A stretch of DNA of 64,000 bases from an uncultured Cohaesibacter sp. (GTDB lineage: Bacteria > Pseudomonadota > Alphaproteobacteria > Rhizobiales > Cohaesibacteraceae). Of the stretch, positions 1 to 8,775 are shown piece by piece (positions within the stretch are counted from its first letter, which is position 1; each line of letters opens with the position of its first letter). The translations under genes and the position numbers were made by a program. Location of the stretch: NCBI RefSeq assembly GCF_963664735.1, contig NZ_OY761553.1, positions 2,123,303 to 2,187,302 of the forward strand. The letters are read 5' to 3'. Below the pieces are notes generated by a model, which had not been told where the DNA came from, did not search any database, and saw nothing but the letters and a program-made list of their open reading frames with translations.

Positions 1-353
1 ACAAAGCAAATCGCCGTATTGTCGGCAACAGGGAGATATTTCAGCCCGATGAAGACAGAGCCGATGCCCGCGATCTGGACAATCGCCCGGACGACAAGGC
101 GAACAAAAACGTACCGCGACATGCGAAACAAATGCGCAATCCCGCCACGCTGAATGAGCATGAGGGTCCCCATCATGGCGATTTGCATGATGAAGCGCAC
201 CAGCAGCAAAGTCATCAAGGGCACGCTATTGCCGAGCAGCTTCATCAGGGCGTCGCCGAAAGGGATGAACATGCAAAAGAACGCCATCAGCGAGATACCG
301 AGAACCGGATTATCTCCCTCAAAGCCTGTTTTGTTGGTGGTGCTCTGTGTCAT
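1..353 (-). CDS. EamA/DMT-family transporter, N-terminal part (runs off window)
   Basis: The minus-strand frame opens with ATG at 353 and stays open to the window edge, giving about 117 residues and no stop. The start reads MTQSTTNKTGFEGDNPVLGI, then hydrophobic segments (LGISLMAFFCMFIPFGDALM; LMTLLLVRFIMQIAMMGTLM) and a GLKYLPVADNTAI stretch typical of the drug/metabolite transporter (EamA) superfamily, whose full members have ten membrane helices. The substrate cannot be told from the sequence. It resembles the complete EamA protein at 48560-49435. The C-terminal half lies outside the window. Confidence 0.8.
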   Translation of the reverse strand, partial: MTQSTTNKTGFEGDNPVLGISLMAFFCMFIPFGDALMKLLGNSVPLMTLLLVRFIMQIAMMGTLMLIQRGGIAHLFRMSRYVFVRLVVRAIVQIAGIGSVFIGLKYLPVADNTAICF

Positions 354-513
354 GGTCAGGTTCCGGGCATTGTGCCAAAAGTGGCAAGAGACTGTCCCCT
401 ACAGGAGAGGCCAGCCCCAGACAAGTAAAACATATTGATGGATCAACGCAGCAAATTTATGAATGCGTTGTCCAGGCAATTTTGGCAAAGCCCACCCCGG
501 ACAGAACCATGCC

Positions 514-1158
514 TTACTCGGTAAGCGCCAACTTGGCCCCAAGGCCAATGAGCAAGCTTCCGACAGTCCGATCTATCCATCGGGCAACCGATTTGTTACG
601 GCGCAAATAGGAGCCTAGCGGCGCTGCCATCAAAATGTAAACGGCCTCTACTGCAAGCCCCATAACGATGACTGTTACACCCAGAAGGATTGTATCAAAC
701 AAGATCTGATGGGCGCTGAGAGATCCGTCATGGGGAATGAACTGGGGCAGGAATGCCATGAAGAACAGGGCCGCCTTGGGGTTCAATACGTCTACCAGCA
801 CGCCCTGACGATAGACAGACCACACCGTTACCCCTGCTTTCTTCTTGCCCTCTATCGGCAACACGCTATCTCTGCTCAACAATCCCTTGATACCAAGCCA
901 AACAAGATAGGCGGCACCGATATATTTAACCAGCATGAAGGCGGTTGCAGAGGTCGCCAGAATGGCCGAAACGCCAAGTGCGGCGGCCATGACATGGACC
1001 AAAGCGCCAGAGCACACGCCGACCGAAGCTGCAAATCCGATCTTGCGCCCATGAGCCAATGTGCGTGAGAGAATGAAAATGAGATCCGGCCCCGGAGCAA
1101 CATTGAGCATCAGGCAAGCGAAAAGAAACAGGCCCCAAGCCTCTGCAGACATGAACAT
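514..1158 (-). CDS. LysE/RhtB-family amino-acid exporter
   Basis: About 214 residues, the usual length of the LysE/RhtB family of inner-membrane exporters for amino acids or their analogues. The N-terminal signature is present: a first helix followed by NVAPGPDLIFILSRTLAHGR and then GFAASVGVCSGALVHVMAAA. A later NPKAALFFMAFLPQFI block is also diagnostic. About five or six membrane segments are visible. An upstream TTG (1164) and a later ATG (1152) are alternative starts; I chose ATG 1158. The substrate is unknown. The gene stands alone, downstream of the chemotaxis receptor and on the same strand. Confidence 0.88.
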   Translation of the reverse strand: MFMSAEAWGLFLFACLMLNVAPGPDLIFILSRTLAHGRKIGFAASVGVCSGALVHVMAAALGVSAILATSATAFMLVKYIGAAYLVWLGIKGLLSRDSVLPIEGKKKAGVTVWSVYRQGVLVDVLNPKAALFFMAFLPQFIPHDGSLSAHQILFDTILLGVTVIVMGLAVEAVYILMAAPLGSYLRRNKSVARWIDRTVGSLLIGLGAKLALTE

Positions 1159-1334
1159 GATCAAACCGACTTTCTAGACAATATCTGGCTAATCAAATAA
1201 CGGAAAATTCCAAGAGGAGAGATGCGAACGGCGGACATTAGGCGCAGCTCGCATGGTCAAGCCTAGCGATAAACAGAGCCTGAGACAACCCGTCAAAGCC
1301 GCGGCAAAATTGTTCACCACAGTTGGGCCTGCCG

Positions 1335-3080
1335 TTACGATGCCTGCAAAGCTGAAATGAAGCGGCTTACTTCGCTCTTGAGGCTGTTGGCCTGATTGTT
1401 TAACCCTTCGGCAGCACTCATCACGTCGGAGGAAGCGTTATCGACAGACTTGGATGAGGTTTCTACGCCATCCACGCTTTCAGACATCTCACCCGCTTTC
1501 TCGGATACGGTCTGCATATTCTTGGCAATCTGACGGGACATTTTACCCTGTTGCTCAATAGCATCCTCGATGCCGCTTGATGCCTGGCGCAATTCCTCGA
1601 TGATCGCTCCGACTTCTTCAATGGACAGCTCGGCCTGTTTGGTTGCCTTGCGAATGTCCTCAATCTGGTTCGTGATCTGCTCGGTTGCCTTGCCGGTCTG
1701 CATGGCGAGTGCCTTGACCTCGTTTGCCACCACGGCAAAGCCCTTGCCCGCTTCCCCGGCGCGTGCGGACTCGATTGTCGCATTGAGGGCCAGGAGATTG
1801 GTTTGCTCGGCGATATCGGAAATGAGCTTGCTGACCTCGCCGATTGCCTGCGCAGAGCTGGCCAACTGCCCCACATGCGCCGAGGTTTGGGAAACCACCG
1901 AAACGGCGCTGTTGGCCGAATGCGCGGTTAGCGTTGCGCGGTGCTGAATGTCCGCGATGGATTGGTCAAGCGATTGAACGGCCTCCGCGCTGGACTGAAC
2001 ATTGGATGACATGAGCCGCGAAGACTGATTGACGTTGCCGAGCTGGTTGGCCGTTTTTTCGACGCTCTTGCTCATGGTCGATGCGGTCTTGTTCAGCTGA
2101 TCGGATGCCTCAAAAACCTTTTCGACAATCGATTTGATCGTTTGGGAAAAGGACATGACGGCTTCATCCAGCTTGGCGCGTTTGGCTGCTTCCTGCTCGC
2201 GTTTCTCCACTCGTTTTTGCTGTGCCCGTTTCTGATCGGCCAAAACACCGCGGAAATGCTGCAAAGCCTTGGCGATGGTGCCGAACTCATCCTTACGCTC
2301 CGGATTGATGCAAAAAGGACGGCCTTCGTCTTCACTGACCACGATTTTTACATCAGTCAACAGGCAGTTGAACTCACGGCGGATGAACAGAAAAACAAAG
2401 GTTGCTCCGATCAACGCAATGATGAGGCCTACCGCACCCATCATGAGCGTCACATTCAACGAGCGCTGATTGGCTTCCATGCCGGATTTTGTTGCTTCAT
2501 CAACACCCCTTATAAGGGCATTGACCGGACTGGAGGTGTCAGTCACCTCCTCTACGAGCGTATCGACGCTTTCGGAAATGCGAGCAGCAACGGTGTCAAA
2601 TTCTCCCATGAGCTTGTTGCCACCGGAAGGCCCTTCAGCCACATAGGCCTCAGCCATGCGTTTGCCGGTTTCATAATATGGCGGAAAGTCCTTTTCGATC
2701 TGCGAAAGGGCAGCCTTGAAGCTGGACAGCTTCAAACTGGCAGAATAACGCTGGGCATCGGCAACCTTTTGGTAAAAGGCCTTGGCGTGGTTTTCGGCTT
2801 CGTCAAAGCCATCGTTGAGCCCATCCAACCCGCGCGTTGCAGAGATATCGGTCAGCCATTGCTGAACCTGAACAACGTGAAACTTGATCTGTTCGACAGT
2901 GATAAGCAGAGGAATAGCTTCTTCCAAAACAAGAACGGCTTGTTCGTGCGCTTTGTCGAGAGTCGGTTTCTGGCTAATCAGCTGATAGCTGTTATAGCCG
3001 ATTGAACCGGCCAGAATGACCATAACCAGACAAAGCTGGAAGACAATCTTGCCACGTAAAGACAATGCGTTTTGGAACAT
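1335..3080 (-). CDS. methyl-accepting chemotaxis protein
   Basis: A transmembrane chemoreceptor of about 581 residues. A first membrane helix near residue 20 precedes a helical periplasmic sensor region, a second helix ([18 protein letters not shown]) lies near residue 225, then a HAMP-like linker and a long coiled coil. The signalling hairpin is unmistakable: [20 protein letters not shown] followed by [17 protein letters not shown]. It should bind CheA/CheW and control flagellar rotation. No C-terminal CheR-docking pentapeptide is seen; the protein ends [11 protein letters not shown] 3080 is preferred over 3113 because GAGGAAACTGAC precedes it as a ribosome-binding site. A CtrA-like box lies 49-63 bases upstream. 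Confidence 0.95.
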   Translation of the reverse strand: MFQNALSLRGKIVFQLCLVMVILAGSIGYNSYQLISQKPTLDKAHEQAVLVLEEAIPLLITVEQIKFHVVQVQQWLTDISATRGLDGLNDGFDEAENHAKAFYQKVADAQRYSASLKLSSFKAALSQIEKDFPPYYETGKRMAEAYVAEGPSGGNKLMGEFDTVAARISESVDTLVEEVTDTSSPVNALIRGVDEATKSGMEANQRSLNVTLMMGAVGLIIALIGATFVFLFIRREFNCLLTDVKIVVSEDEGRPFCINPERKDEFGTIAKALQHFRGVLADQKRAQQKRVEKREQEAAKRAKLDEAVMSFSQTIKSIVEKVFEASDQLNKTASTMSKSVEKTANQLGNVNQSSRLMSSNVQSSAEAVQSLDQSIADIQHRATLTAHSANSAVSVVSQTSAHVGQLASSAQAIGEVSKLISDIAEQTNLLALNATIESARAGEAGKGFAVVANEVKALAMQTGKATEQITNQIEDIRKATKQAELSIEEVGAIIEELRQASSGIEDAIEQQGKMSRQIAKNMQTVSEKAGEMSESVDGVETSSKSVDNASSDVMSAAEGLNNQANSLKSEVSRFISALQAS

Positions 3081-3128
3081 GTCAGTTTCCTCATGAAATC
3101 CGAATGTTCCCAAAGTGGCAATTTATGG

Positions 3129-3143
3129 TTAACAGCCAATTAA
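3129..3143 (-). promoter_or_regulatory. CtrA-like TTAA-N7-TTAA site upstream of the chemoreceptor
   Basis: On the minus strand the site reads TTAATTGGCTGTTAA, an exact TTAA-N7-TTAA match to the alphaproteobacterial CtrA consensus, 49-63 bases before the chemoreceptor start. Two bases further on comes ATAAA. The same extended arrangement occurs at 27018-27032. CtrA control of motility and chemotaxis genes is known in this class; binding here is inferred. Confidence 0.5.
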
Positions 3144-3347
3144 ACTCAAGATTGTTTAAAACTAGATCTTCAATCAAATACAACAAATCCGAGAAATTTG
3201 GAAGATTTAGAACGAAACATAAGTAACATATAAAATATTTCTTTGTCTCTTCTTTTTTATTACATGCTTTACTTCTACCAATGATAGAAGAAACAAAATC
3301 GCGCACTTATTCTGCAAGCTCCCCTGCATCACAGCGATTGAACGGCA

Positions 3348-4121
3348 CTACTCTTTCCAGTCGCCCAAGACAGCCTGCACAATAGCCAATGCGGCAACTG
3401 CGGCGGTGTCGGCGCGCAATATGCGCGGGCCAAGAGGAATGGCCGTTACAAAAGAGGATGCACGCAGCATCTCGCGTTCCTCAGCCGAGAATCCGCCCTC
3501 GGGGCCAATCAACACGGCCAGCGGAGGGACCGCGTTGCCATCCCCCCGAATGGTATCAAGAATCGAAAGCGGATCCTTGCCCAATTCTCCCTCATCGCAA
3601 AAGATGATGTGCCGACCTTCTTGGGTCGCTTCCCATGTTTCAAGCAGTTTGGTGATCGTAACCGGCTCGGTTACTTCAGGGATGGCAAGGATACCGCATT
3701 GTTCAGCCGCTTCGATGACATTCATCCGCATCTTGTCGAGCTTGGGGCGACGTTCCTGTGTATGCTGGGTGAAGACCGGGCGTAACATGCTGACACCCAT
3801 CTCGACCGCCTTTTGCGCCATATAGTCGATGCGGGCTGATTTCAGCGGCGCAAACAGATAGTGCAAATCACTGGCGTCCGGATCCGGCTGAGGGCGCACT
3901 TGTTCGAGAGGAATGAGGGCGCACTTCTTGCGACCCATGGGACGCACTTCCACTTTCCATTCGCCGTGTCTGCCGTTGAAGATGAGCATCTCGTCACCTT
4001 CCTGCATCCGCAAGACGTTGAGCAGGTAGTTTGCCTGAGCTCTTTCGCACGGAATGGCAATGCGCTCGGCAATATCCTGTTCTACCCAAAGGCGCTGGCT
4101 CTTGAAATCATAATGGGACAT
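3348..4121 (-). CDS. rsmE: 16S rRNA (uracil-1498-N3)-methyltransferase RsmE
   Basis: A 257-residue SPOUT-class methyltransferase, the usual RsmE length. It has an N-terminal PUA-like RNA-binding part (HYLLNVLRM-type block, here NYLLNVLRMQEGDEMLIFNG) and the C-terminal knotted SAM site VLIGPEGGFSAEERE followed by LGPRILRADTAAVAALA, which is diagnostic for RsmE. The enzyme methylates U1498 in the decoding centre of the 30S subunit using SAM. ATG 4121 is preceded by AGAGGC at normal spacing. It is transcribed away from xseA. Confidence 0.95.
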   Translation of the reverse strand: MSHYDFKSQRLWVEQDIAERIAIPCERAQANYLLNVLRMQEGDEMLIFNGRHGEWKVEVRPMGRKKCALIPLEQVRPQPDPDASDLHYLFAPLKSARIDYMAQKAVEMGVSMLRPVFTQHTQERRPKLDKMRMNVIEAAEQCGILAIPEVTEPVTITKLLETWEATQEGRHIIFCDEGELGKDPLSILDTIRGDGNAVPPLAVLIGPEGGFSAEEREMLRASSFVTAIPLGPRILRADTAAVAALAIVQAVLGDWKE

Positions 4122-4299
4122 GTTAGCCTCTTCCGAACGAACTGTTTTCCCCTTTTCTTAGCTGATTTTCCCCCAAGAGCAAGTGGCCTCTGCAAGATCG
4201 TGGATGCTTTGTCATAAAAGCATTCGCGCCAAGCTTGACCAGAGAGGCAAAGATGGGCACCAATGGACCAATTCAAACGAATCTCCATCAGGAATCATC

Positions 4300-6315
4300 A
4301 TGGTCTCGCGCGCCCCCAGCAATGCAACCGAATTTACCGTCTCGGAAATATCCTTCGCGGTGAAAGCCTCCATAGAGGATCAATTCGGCTATGTGCGCGT
4401 ACGTGGAGAACTGGGACGGGTCTCGCGGCCTGCATCGGGCCATATCTATCTTGATCTGAAAGACGAAAAGTCGGTGCTCTCTGGCATCATCTGGCGGGGT
4501 GCAGCCAGCAAGTTGGCTGTCAAGCCGGAACAAGGGCTTGAAGTCGTCGCCACAGGCAAGCTGACAACATTTCCCGGCCAATCCAAATATCAGATGGTGA
4601 TTGATCATATGGAACCCGCTGGCGCGGGAGCCCTGATGGCACTTTTGGAAGAGCGCAAGAAAAAGCTTGCTGCCGAGGGGCTGTTTGCTCAAGAGCGCAA
4701 AAAGCCCCTGCCGCATCTGCCAACCGTCATTGGCGTTGTGACTTCCCCGACAGGTGCAGTCATTCGCGATATTCTTCATCGGGTGCGCGACCGCTTTCCG
4801 GTGCATGTGATCGTCTGGCCTGTGCGGGTTCAGGGGGAGAGCTGCGCAGAAGAGGTTGCAGCAGGTGTGCGCGGCTTCAACGCCATTGCGCCGGGCGGAC
4901 CGATCCCGCGCCCGGACCTGCTGATTGTTGCCCGTGGCGGCGGCAGCCTTGAAGATCTATGGGGCTTTAACGAAGAAGCCCCCGCACGCGCAGTGGCAGA
5001 AAGTGACATCCCGGTCATTTCCGCTGTTGGCCACGAAACGGACGTCACACTGATCGACTATGTCGCCGACCTGCGAGCGCCAACGCCGACAGGCGCTGCC
5101 GAAGTTGCCTTGCCGGTTCGCTCGGAGCTGGTGGCAACGCTTGGAGATCTGCATTTACGCCAATATGGTGCCGTCGCTCGCATGATGGATCGACGCCGGT
5201 CTGACTTGCGCTCTGCATCTCGCGCTTTGCCGCAACCAAGGGACATTTTGGCCTTGGCCCGCCAGCGCTTTGATATGGCGTCTGGCCGTCTGGAACAGGG
5301 GCTGATTACGTCCACTCAGGTACGCCGGTCGCGCCTTGACGTTGCAGCCGGTCGTCTGCGCCCTACTCTGGTCACGGAAAGACTGAAGGGACAGAAAGAG
5401 CGGCTTGGAGACCGTGCGGATCGTCTGCAAAAGAGCCTTGCGGTTGCCACCCAGAGCAAACGCGCCCAGTTTTCAGGCACAGCCATCCGCTTGCGCGGTG
5501 AGCTTGTGACCGGTCGTATCTCTTTGCAAAGTGAGCGTCTTTCGGATCGAGCAGCCCGGCTTAATCGCGTATCCCTGCTCACCGTCGAGCAAAAACGCAA
5601 GCAGCTTGATGCAGCCAGCCGCCTTTTGGAAAGCTTGTCGCACAAGGGCGTGCTCAAACGCGGCTTTGCATTGGTGCGCGACCGGAACGGCAACCTGATC
5701 CGGCGGGCAGACGAAATCAATCCGGGTTCTCCGCTCAGCCTCAGCTTTGCAGATGGCTCCATCAACGCCACAGCCTCGCTCATCGATAGCTACGAGCCCG
5801 GCCCCGTTTCATTGGGCCAGTCTTCATCAGGAAGCAAAGAGGATCCGGTCGAACCAAACGAAGCAACAAGTGAAACAGATACTTCCGAAGCGGCCTCTTC
5901 CGGCATCATGAGCGCGAAAGCCATTTCAGCAGAAGATATCGAGGCCCATTTGCGCTCCATCGCCGGCAAGCGAGCCCGCAAGCGCGTTGCCAAGGCCAAG
6001 GATATTCCGGTTGAAAGCCTGCCGGAAGCAGAGGCTCCAACCAAGGCCCCAGACGAAAAATCAGTCGAAGACGAGATATTGATCGAAGACGACATGCCAG
6101 TCGAGAAGGTCGTGGCCAAAGTGCTGTCTGAGGATGCTTCCGCCGAGCGTCTTGAAAAGGCAACGGCCAAGCTGACCGAAGCCATAGAGCGTGAGATTCT
6201 GGCGCGTCTTGCAGAACAGGACATGCAGCAAGAACCGAAAAAGCCTGCCCGCGCGCGCAAGAGCAAGAAGCCGAGCAAAAGCGGCGATGATGACGCTCAG
6301 GGTAGCCTGTTCTAG
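4300..6315 (+). CDS. xseA: exodeoxyribonuclease VII large subunit XseA with long acidic tail
   Basis: Large subunit of exonuclease VII, which degrades single-stranded DNA together with XseB. The N-terminal OB fold (EISFAVKASIEDQFGYVRVRGELG) is followed by the catalytic core motifs GVVTSPTGAVIRDIL, VARGGGSLEDLWGFNEE and SAVGHETDVTLIDYVADLRA. A helical coiled-coil region then ends in LKRGFALVRDRNGNLI. The protein is about 671 residues, longer than the usual 400-530, because of a roughly 150-residue tail rich in Glu, Ser and Ala ending in a Lys/Arg-rich KPARARKSKKPSK. ATG 4300 has AGGA upstream; an in-frame ATG at 4183 is less likely. xseB is not in the window. Confidence 0.95.
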   Translation: MVSRAPSNATEFTVSEISFAVKASIEDQFGYVRVRGELGRVSRPASGHIYLDLKDEKSVLSGIIWRGAASKLAVKPEQGLEVVATGKLTTFPGQSKYQMVIDHMEPAGAGALMALLEERKKKLAAEGLFAQERKKPLPHLPTVIGVVTSPTGAVIRDILHRVRDRFPVHVIVWPVRVQGESCAEEVAAGVRGFNAIAPGGPIPRPDLLIVARGGGSLEDLWGFNEEAPARAVAESDIPVISAVGHETDVTLIDYVADLRAPTPTGAAEVALPVRSELVATLGDLHLRQYGAVARMMDRRRSDLRSASRALPQPRDILALARQRFDMASGRLEQGLITSTQVRRSRLDVAAGRLRPTLVTERLKGQKERLGDRADRLQKSLAVATQSKRAQFSGTAIRLRGELVTGRISLQSERLSDRAARLNRVSLLTVEQKRKQLDAASRLLESLSHKGVLKRGFALVRDRNGNLIRRADEINPGSPLSLSFADGSINATASLIDSYEPGPVSLGQSSSGSKEDPVEPNEATSETDTSEAASSGIMSAKAISAEDIEAHLRSIAGKRARKRVAKAKDIPVESLPEAEAPTKAPDEKSVEDEILIEDDMPVEKVVAKVLSEDASAERLEKATAKLTEAIEREILARLAEQDMQQEPKKPARARKSKKPSKSGDDDAQGSLF

Positions 6316-6368
6316 CAAGCCGCCTTCGCCTCTCATTACAATCTCGGGCAGCAGAGAAGCCCAAACAA

Positions 6369-6402
6369 AACGCCAGTGACAGATCATCACTGGCGTTCCT
6401 TT
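6369..6402. terminator. bidirectional terminator between xseA and peroxiredoxin
   Basis: AACGCCAGTGA (6369-6379) pairs perfectly with TCACTGGCGTT (6387-6397) around a 7-base loop. It is flanked by A-rich and T-rich runs, so it can serve both convergent genes. Confidence 0.8.
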
Positions 6403-6443
6403 TGCTGCCTGAAAGCCCGCTCTGATCAGAGAGCGGCGGCTCT

Positions 6444-6935
6444 CTATTTGCCTTTAAGCTGAGAAATGATGCAAGCGGCACCGCTGGTGTCGACTTCGCC
6501 CGGATTTTCCTCGATGTTCAGCTGGGTTACCGTGCCATCTTCCACGATCATGGAGAAACGCTGGAAGCGAATGCCCATTCCGCCCTCGGTTGCGTCCAGC
6601 TCCAAACCGGTGGCCTTTGCAAATTTGGCACTGCCATCAGCAAGGAAAGTCACCTGCCCTTTGCCACCGCTGGCTTTTGCCCAGGCGTCCATGACATATA
6701 CGTCGTTAACAGCCACAACAGCGACTTCATCAACGCCCAAAGCGTGAATTCCGTCGATCGTATTGATATAGCCGGGCAAATGGTTGAGATGGCATGTCGG
6801 GGTGAAGGCGCCCGGAACGCCAAAAATCACAACCTTGCGGCCTGCGCAGAGTTCAGACACAGTACGTGTCTCTTTGCCATTGTCTCCCATGACCATGAAT
6901 GTGGATTCTGGAAGTTTATCGCCAACTTTAATCAT
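6444..6935 (-). CDS. peroxiredoxin, Prx5-like (AhpC/TSA fold)
   Basis: A 163-residue thiol peroxidase of the Prx5 class. The peroxidatic motif is PGAFTPTCHLNHLPGY with Cys48, where the usual text is PGAFTPTCS. A further Cys sits in GAACIISQL near the C-terminus and might resolve the disulfide, or glutathione/glutaredoxin might; this is not decided by the sequence. It reduces hydrogen peroxide and organic hydroperoxides in the cytoplasm. ATG 6935 has GAGGAGAG upstream. The DsbD-like gene lies 23 bases upstream on the same strand, so the two are probably one operon. Confidence 0.92.
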   Translation of the reverse strand: MIKVGDKLPESTFMVMGDNGKETRTVSELCAGRKVVIFGVPGAFTPTCHLNHLPGYINTIDGIHALGVDEVAVVAVNDVYVMDAWAKASGGKGQVTFLADGSAKFAKATGLELDATEGGMGIRFQRFSMIVEDGTVTQLNIEENPGEVDTSGAACIISQLKGK

Positions 6936-6958
6936 GCTTGCCTCTCCTCTGGTAAAAT

Positions 6959-7837
6959 CTATTTCTCAAGAGCTCTCGTTTCAACGACCGCCTCATCACC
7001 GTTCGTCAAAGTGAATGTCAGTTTTTTGCCTACAGTTGATGTATTCTCAGGCAAACCGTCGAGGCGCAAAGAGAATTGCTCTTGCTCGCCTACGTTGTTT
7101 TCCATATGGGAAGTCAGAGGCAAAAACCAACCCTCTGGCGCTTCTACGAACAGATCTTTTTTGCCATATCCATCGGGAATAAGCGCGTTGATGATCAGGC
7201 GCTTTTGTCCATCATCCGTTTTGTCATATTGAATGTCGGTTATGCCGAATTTATCGCTCGGCGCTAGGGGAACAAGCGCTATGTCCCGATCAATCAGCAA
7301 TTCGACCGCCAGATCATGAGCGCCGCCAGCGGGAATATCCAGAGAAAATTCTGCATAAAGGGGCACACATAGCTGGGCACAGAGGCCCACTTGCGCGGCC
7401 AGATCCAGGGTTACAGACTGAGCAGCATCTTTCGGGGTTATCAGGAAGGGGAAAATAATCCCGTCTTTATAGCCAAGAACTTCGGTGCCGCCCGCCTTTA
7501 TGCGATGAGGGACGGGCCACAAGGTTTCGATTTTCGCAGCATTCCGGGATGCATCTGTGTCAAAAGATGGCGGCAGCCCAGAATCCCCGGGCACTTTCCA
7601 GTAGGTTTTCCACCCTTCATCCAATTGGATTTCAAGTCCGGCCTTGAGGCGACCATCTGTCATCCCGGCGCTCACCAAACGCATACGCCCGCCTTCAGTT
7701 TCCTGCCAAGGGGTTGCCTCCGCAAAAGCGGAATATCCGCTAAACAGCACCAGAACAAGGCTGACAAGTGCGACGCAGAACGCATTCTTGAAAATTTTAT
7801 CTGGTAAATTCAACAACTTCATTTCGGTCATCCCCAT
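6959..7837 (-). CDS. periplasmic DsbD N-terminal-domain-like protein
   Basis: A secreted protein of about 292 residues. A signal segment (FCVALVSLVLVLFSGYSAFA) precedes a domain like the thiol-disulfide interchange domain of DsbD/ScsB: GLEIQLDEGWKTYWKVPGDS, GYKDGIIFPFLI and AQVGLCAQLCVPLYAEF, where the two cysteines are three residues apart (CAQLC). The DsbD membrane part is absent, so this is a stand-alone periplasmic redox domain that probably works with an electron donor encoded elsewhere. Candidate starts are ATG 7837, 7831 and 7822 and TTG 7876; 7837 has GAAG in place. Its pairing with a peroxiredoxin suggests an oxidative-stress or redox-repair role (inference). Confidence 0.83.
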   Translation of the reverse strand: MGMTEMKLLNLPDKIFKNAFCVALVSLVLVLFSGYSAFAEATPWQETEGGRMRLVSAGMTDGRLKAGLEIQLDEGWKTYWKVPGDSGLPPSFDTDASRNAAKIETLWPVPHRIKAGGTEVLGYKDGIIFPFLITPKDAAQSVTLDLAAQVGLCAQLCVPLYAEFSLDIPAGGAHDLAVELLIDRDIALVPLAPSDKFGITDIQYDKTDDGQKRLIINALIPDGYGKKDLFVEAPEGWFLPLTSHMENNVGEQEQFSLRLDGLPENTSTVGKKLTFTLTNGDEAVVETRALEK

Positions 7838-8081
7838 CACATCTTCAAGAATTTGATCGCGTGGCACCGTCGGCAATCATTATCCTAACACTCGAACCAA
7901 TACCAACGTCGGGCCATTTCTTGATGCCGTTTAAAGGTGATCCTAATATGGCAAACAGCTTTCCGGGCACTTTTTTGCACCAATGGGCACAGCAAATTTA
8001 TGTGATGAAAAGCAACCTGATGACAAGTCATGCGATGGAAGCGCTTTACAGCGCGCCATGCACGCAGTTACCCTGAGCGGC

Positions 8082-8702
8082 ATGAGCAAGCAAGAAACAA
8101 AGCACCAGACCGGCATGATGCCTTCCTCACTGGAGGGGCAATTTCTTATTGCCATGCCAAATCTGAAGGGACCACATTTCGAGCGGTCTGTTGTTTACCT
8201 CTGCTCCCACTCCGAAGACGGTGCCATGGGGCTTGTGGTCAATCACATTTCTACCCAGATCACCTTCCCGGATCTTCTGCGACAGGTCGACATTTTGAAA
8301 GAGGACGAGGACATTATCAATCTTCCTCTCCCTCTGCAAAGCATGGAAGTGCTCGATGGCGGTCCGGTCGATCAGGGGCGCGGCTTTGTGCTGCATAGTG
8401 CCGACTATCAGCTGGGCACCTCAACTCTGGCGGTGTCCGATGACGTTTGCCTCACCGCAACGGTCGAAATTCTCAGAGCATTGGCAGAGGGCCGCGGTCC
8501 ACAATCAGCCCTTCTGACGCTTGGCTATGCCGGTTGGTCTCCGGGACAGCTGGAAGACGAGTTGCAAAGCAACAGCTGGCTAACATGCAGTGGAGACCGA
8601 TCTCTGCTTTTCGAGTGCGCCCCTCAGCATCGCTATGAAGCGGGCCTCAAAATGATGGGCGTGGACATAAGCATGCTTTCAAGCGAAGCAGGACACGCCT
8701 GA
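8082..8702 (+). CDS. YqgE/AlgH family protein (UPF0301)
   Basis: About 206 residues of the YqgE/AlgH family. Diagnostic text is LEGQFLIAMPNLKGPHFERS followed by VVYLCSHSEDGAMGLVVNHI, then GGPVDQGRGFVLHS and LGYAGWSPGQLEDEL. The family is widespread in proteobacteria; AlgH affects alginate production in Pseudomonas, but the biochemical function is not settled. ATG 8082 follows GAGCGG; the frame is open further upstream to 7983 and an ATG at 8058 is also possible, but family members start near here. Confidence 0.9.
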   Translation: MSKQETKHQTGMMPSSLEGQFLIAMPNLKGPHFERSVVYLCSHSEDGAMGLVVNHISTQITFPDLLRQVDILKEDEDIINLPLPLQSMEVLDGGPVDQGRGFVLHSADYQLGTSTLAVSDDVCLTATVEILRALAEGRGPQSALLTLGYAGWSPGQLEDELQSNSWLTCSGDRSLLFECAPQHRYEAGLKMMGVDISMLSSEAGHA

Positions 8703-8775
8703 TCGCCTCTGACCGGCAGAGCTTTCATTTAGGCTTATTTGCATTTCTCAACGGATGCATAGCGCGGCAGCAAGC

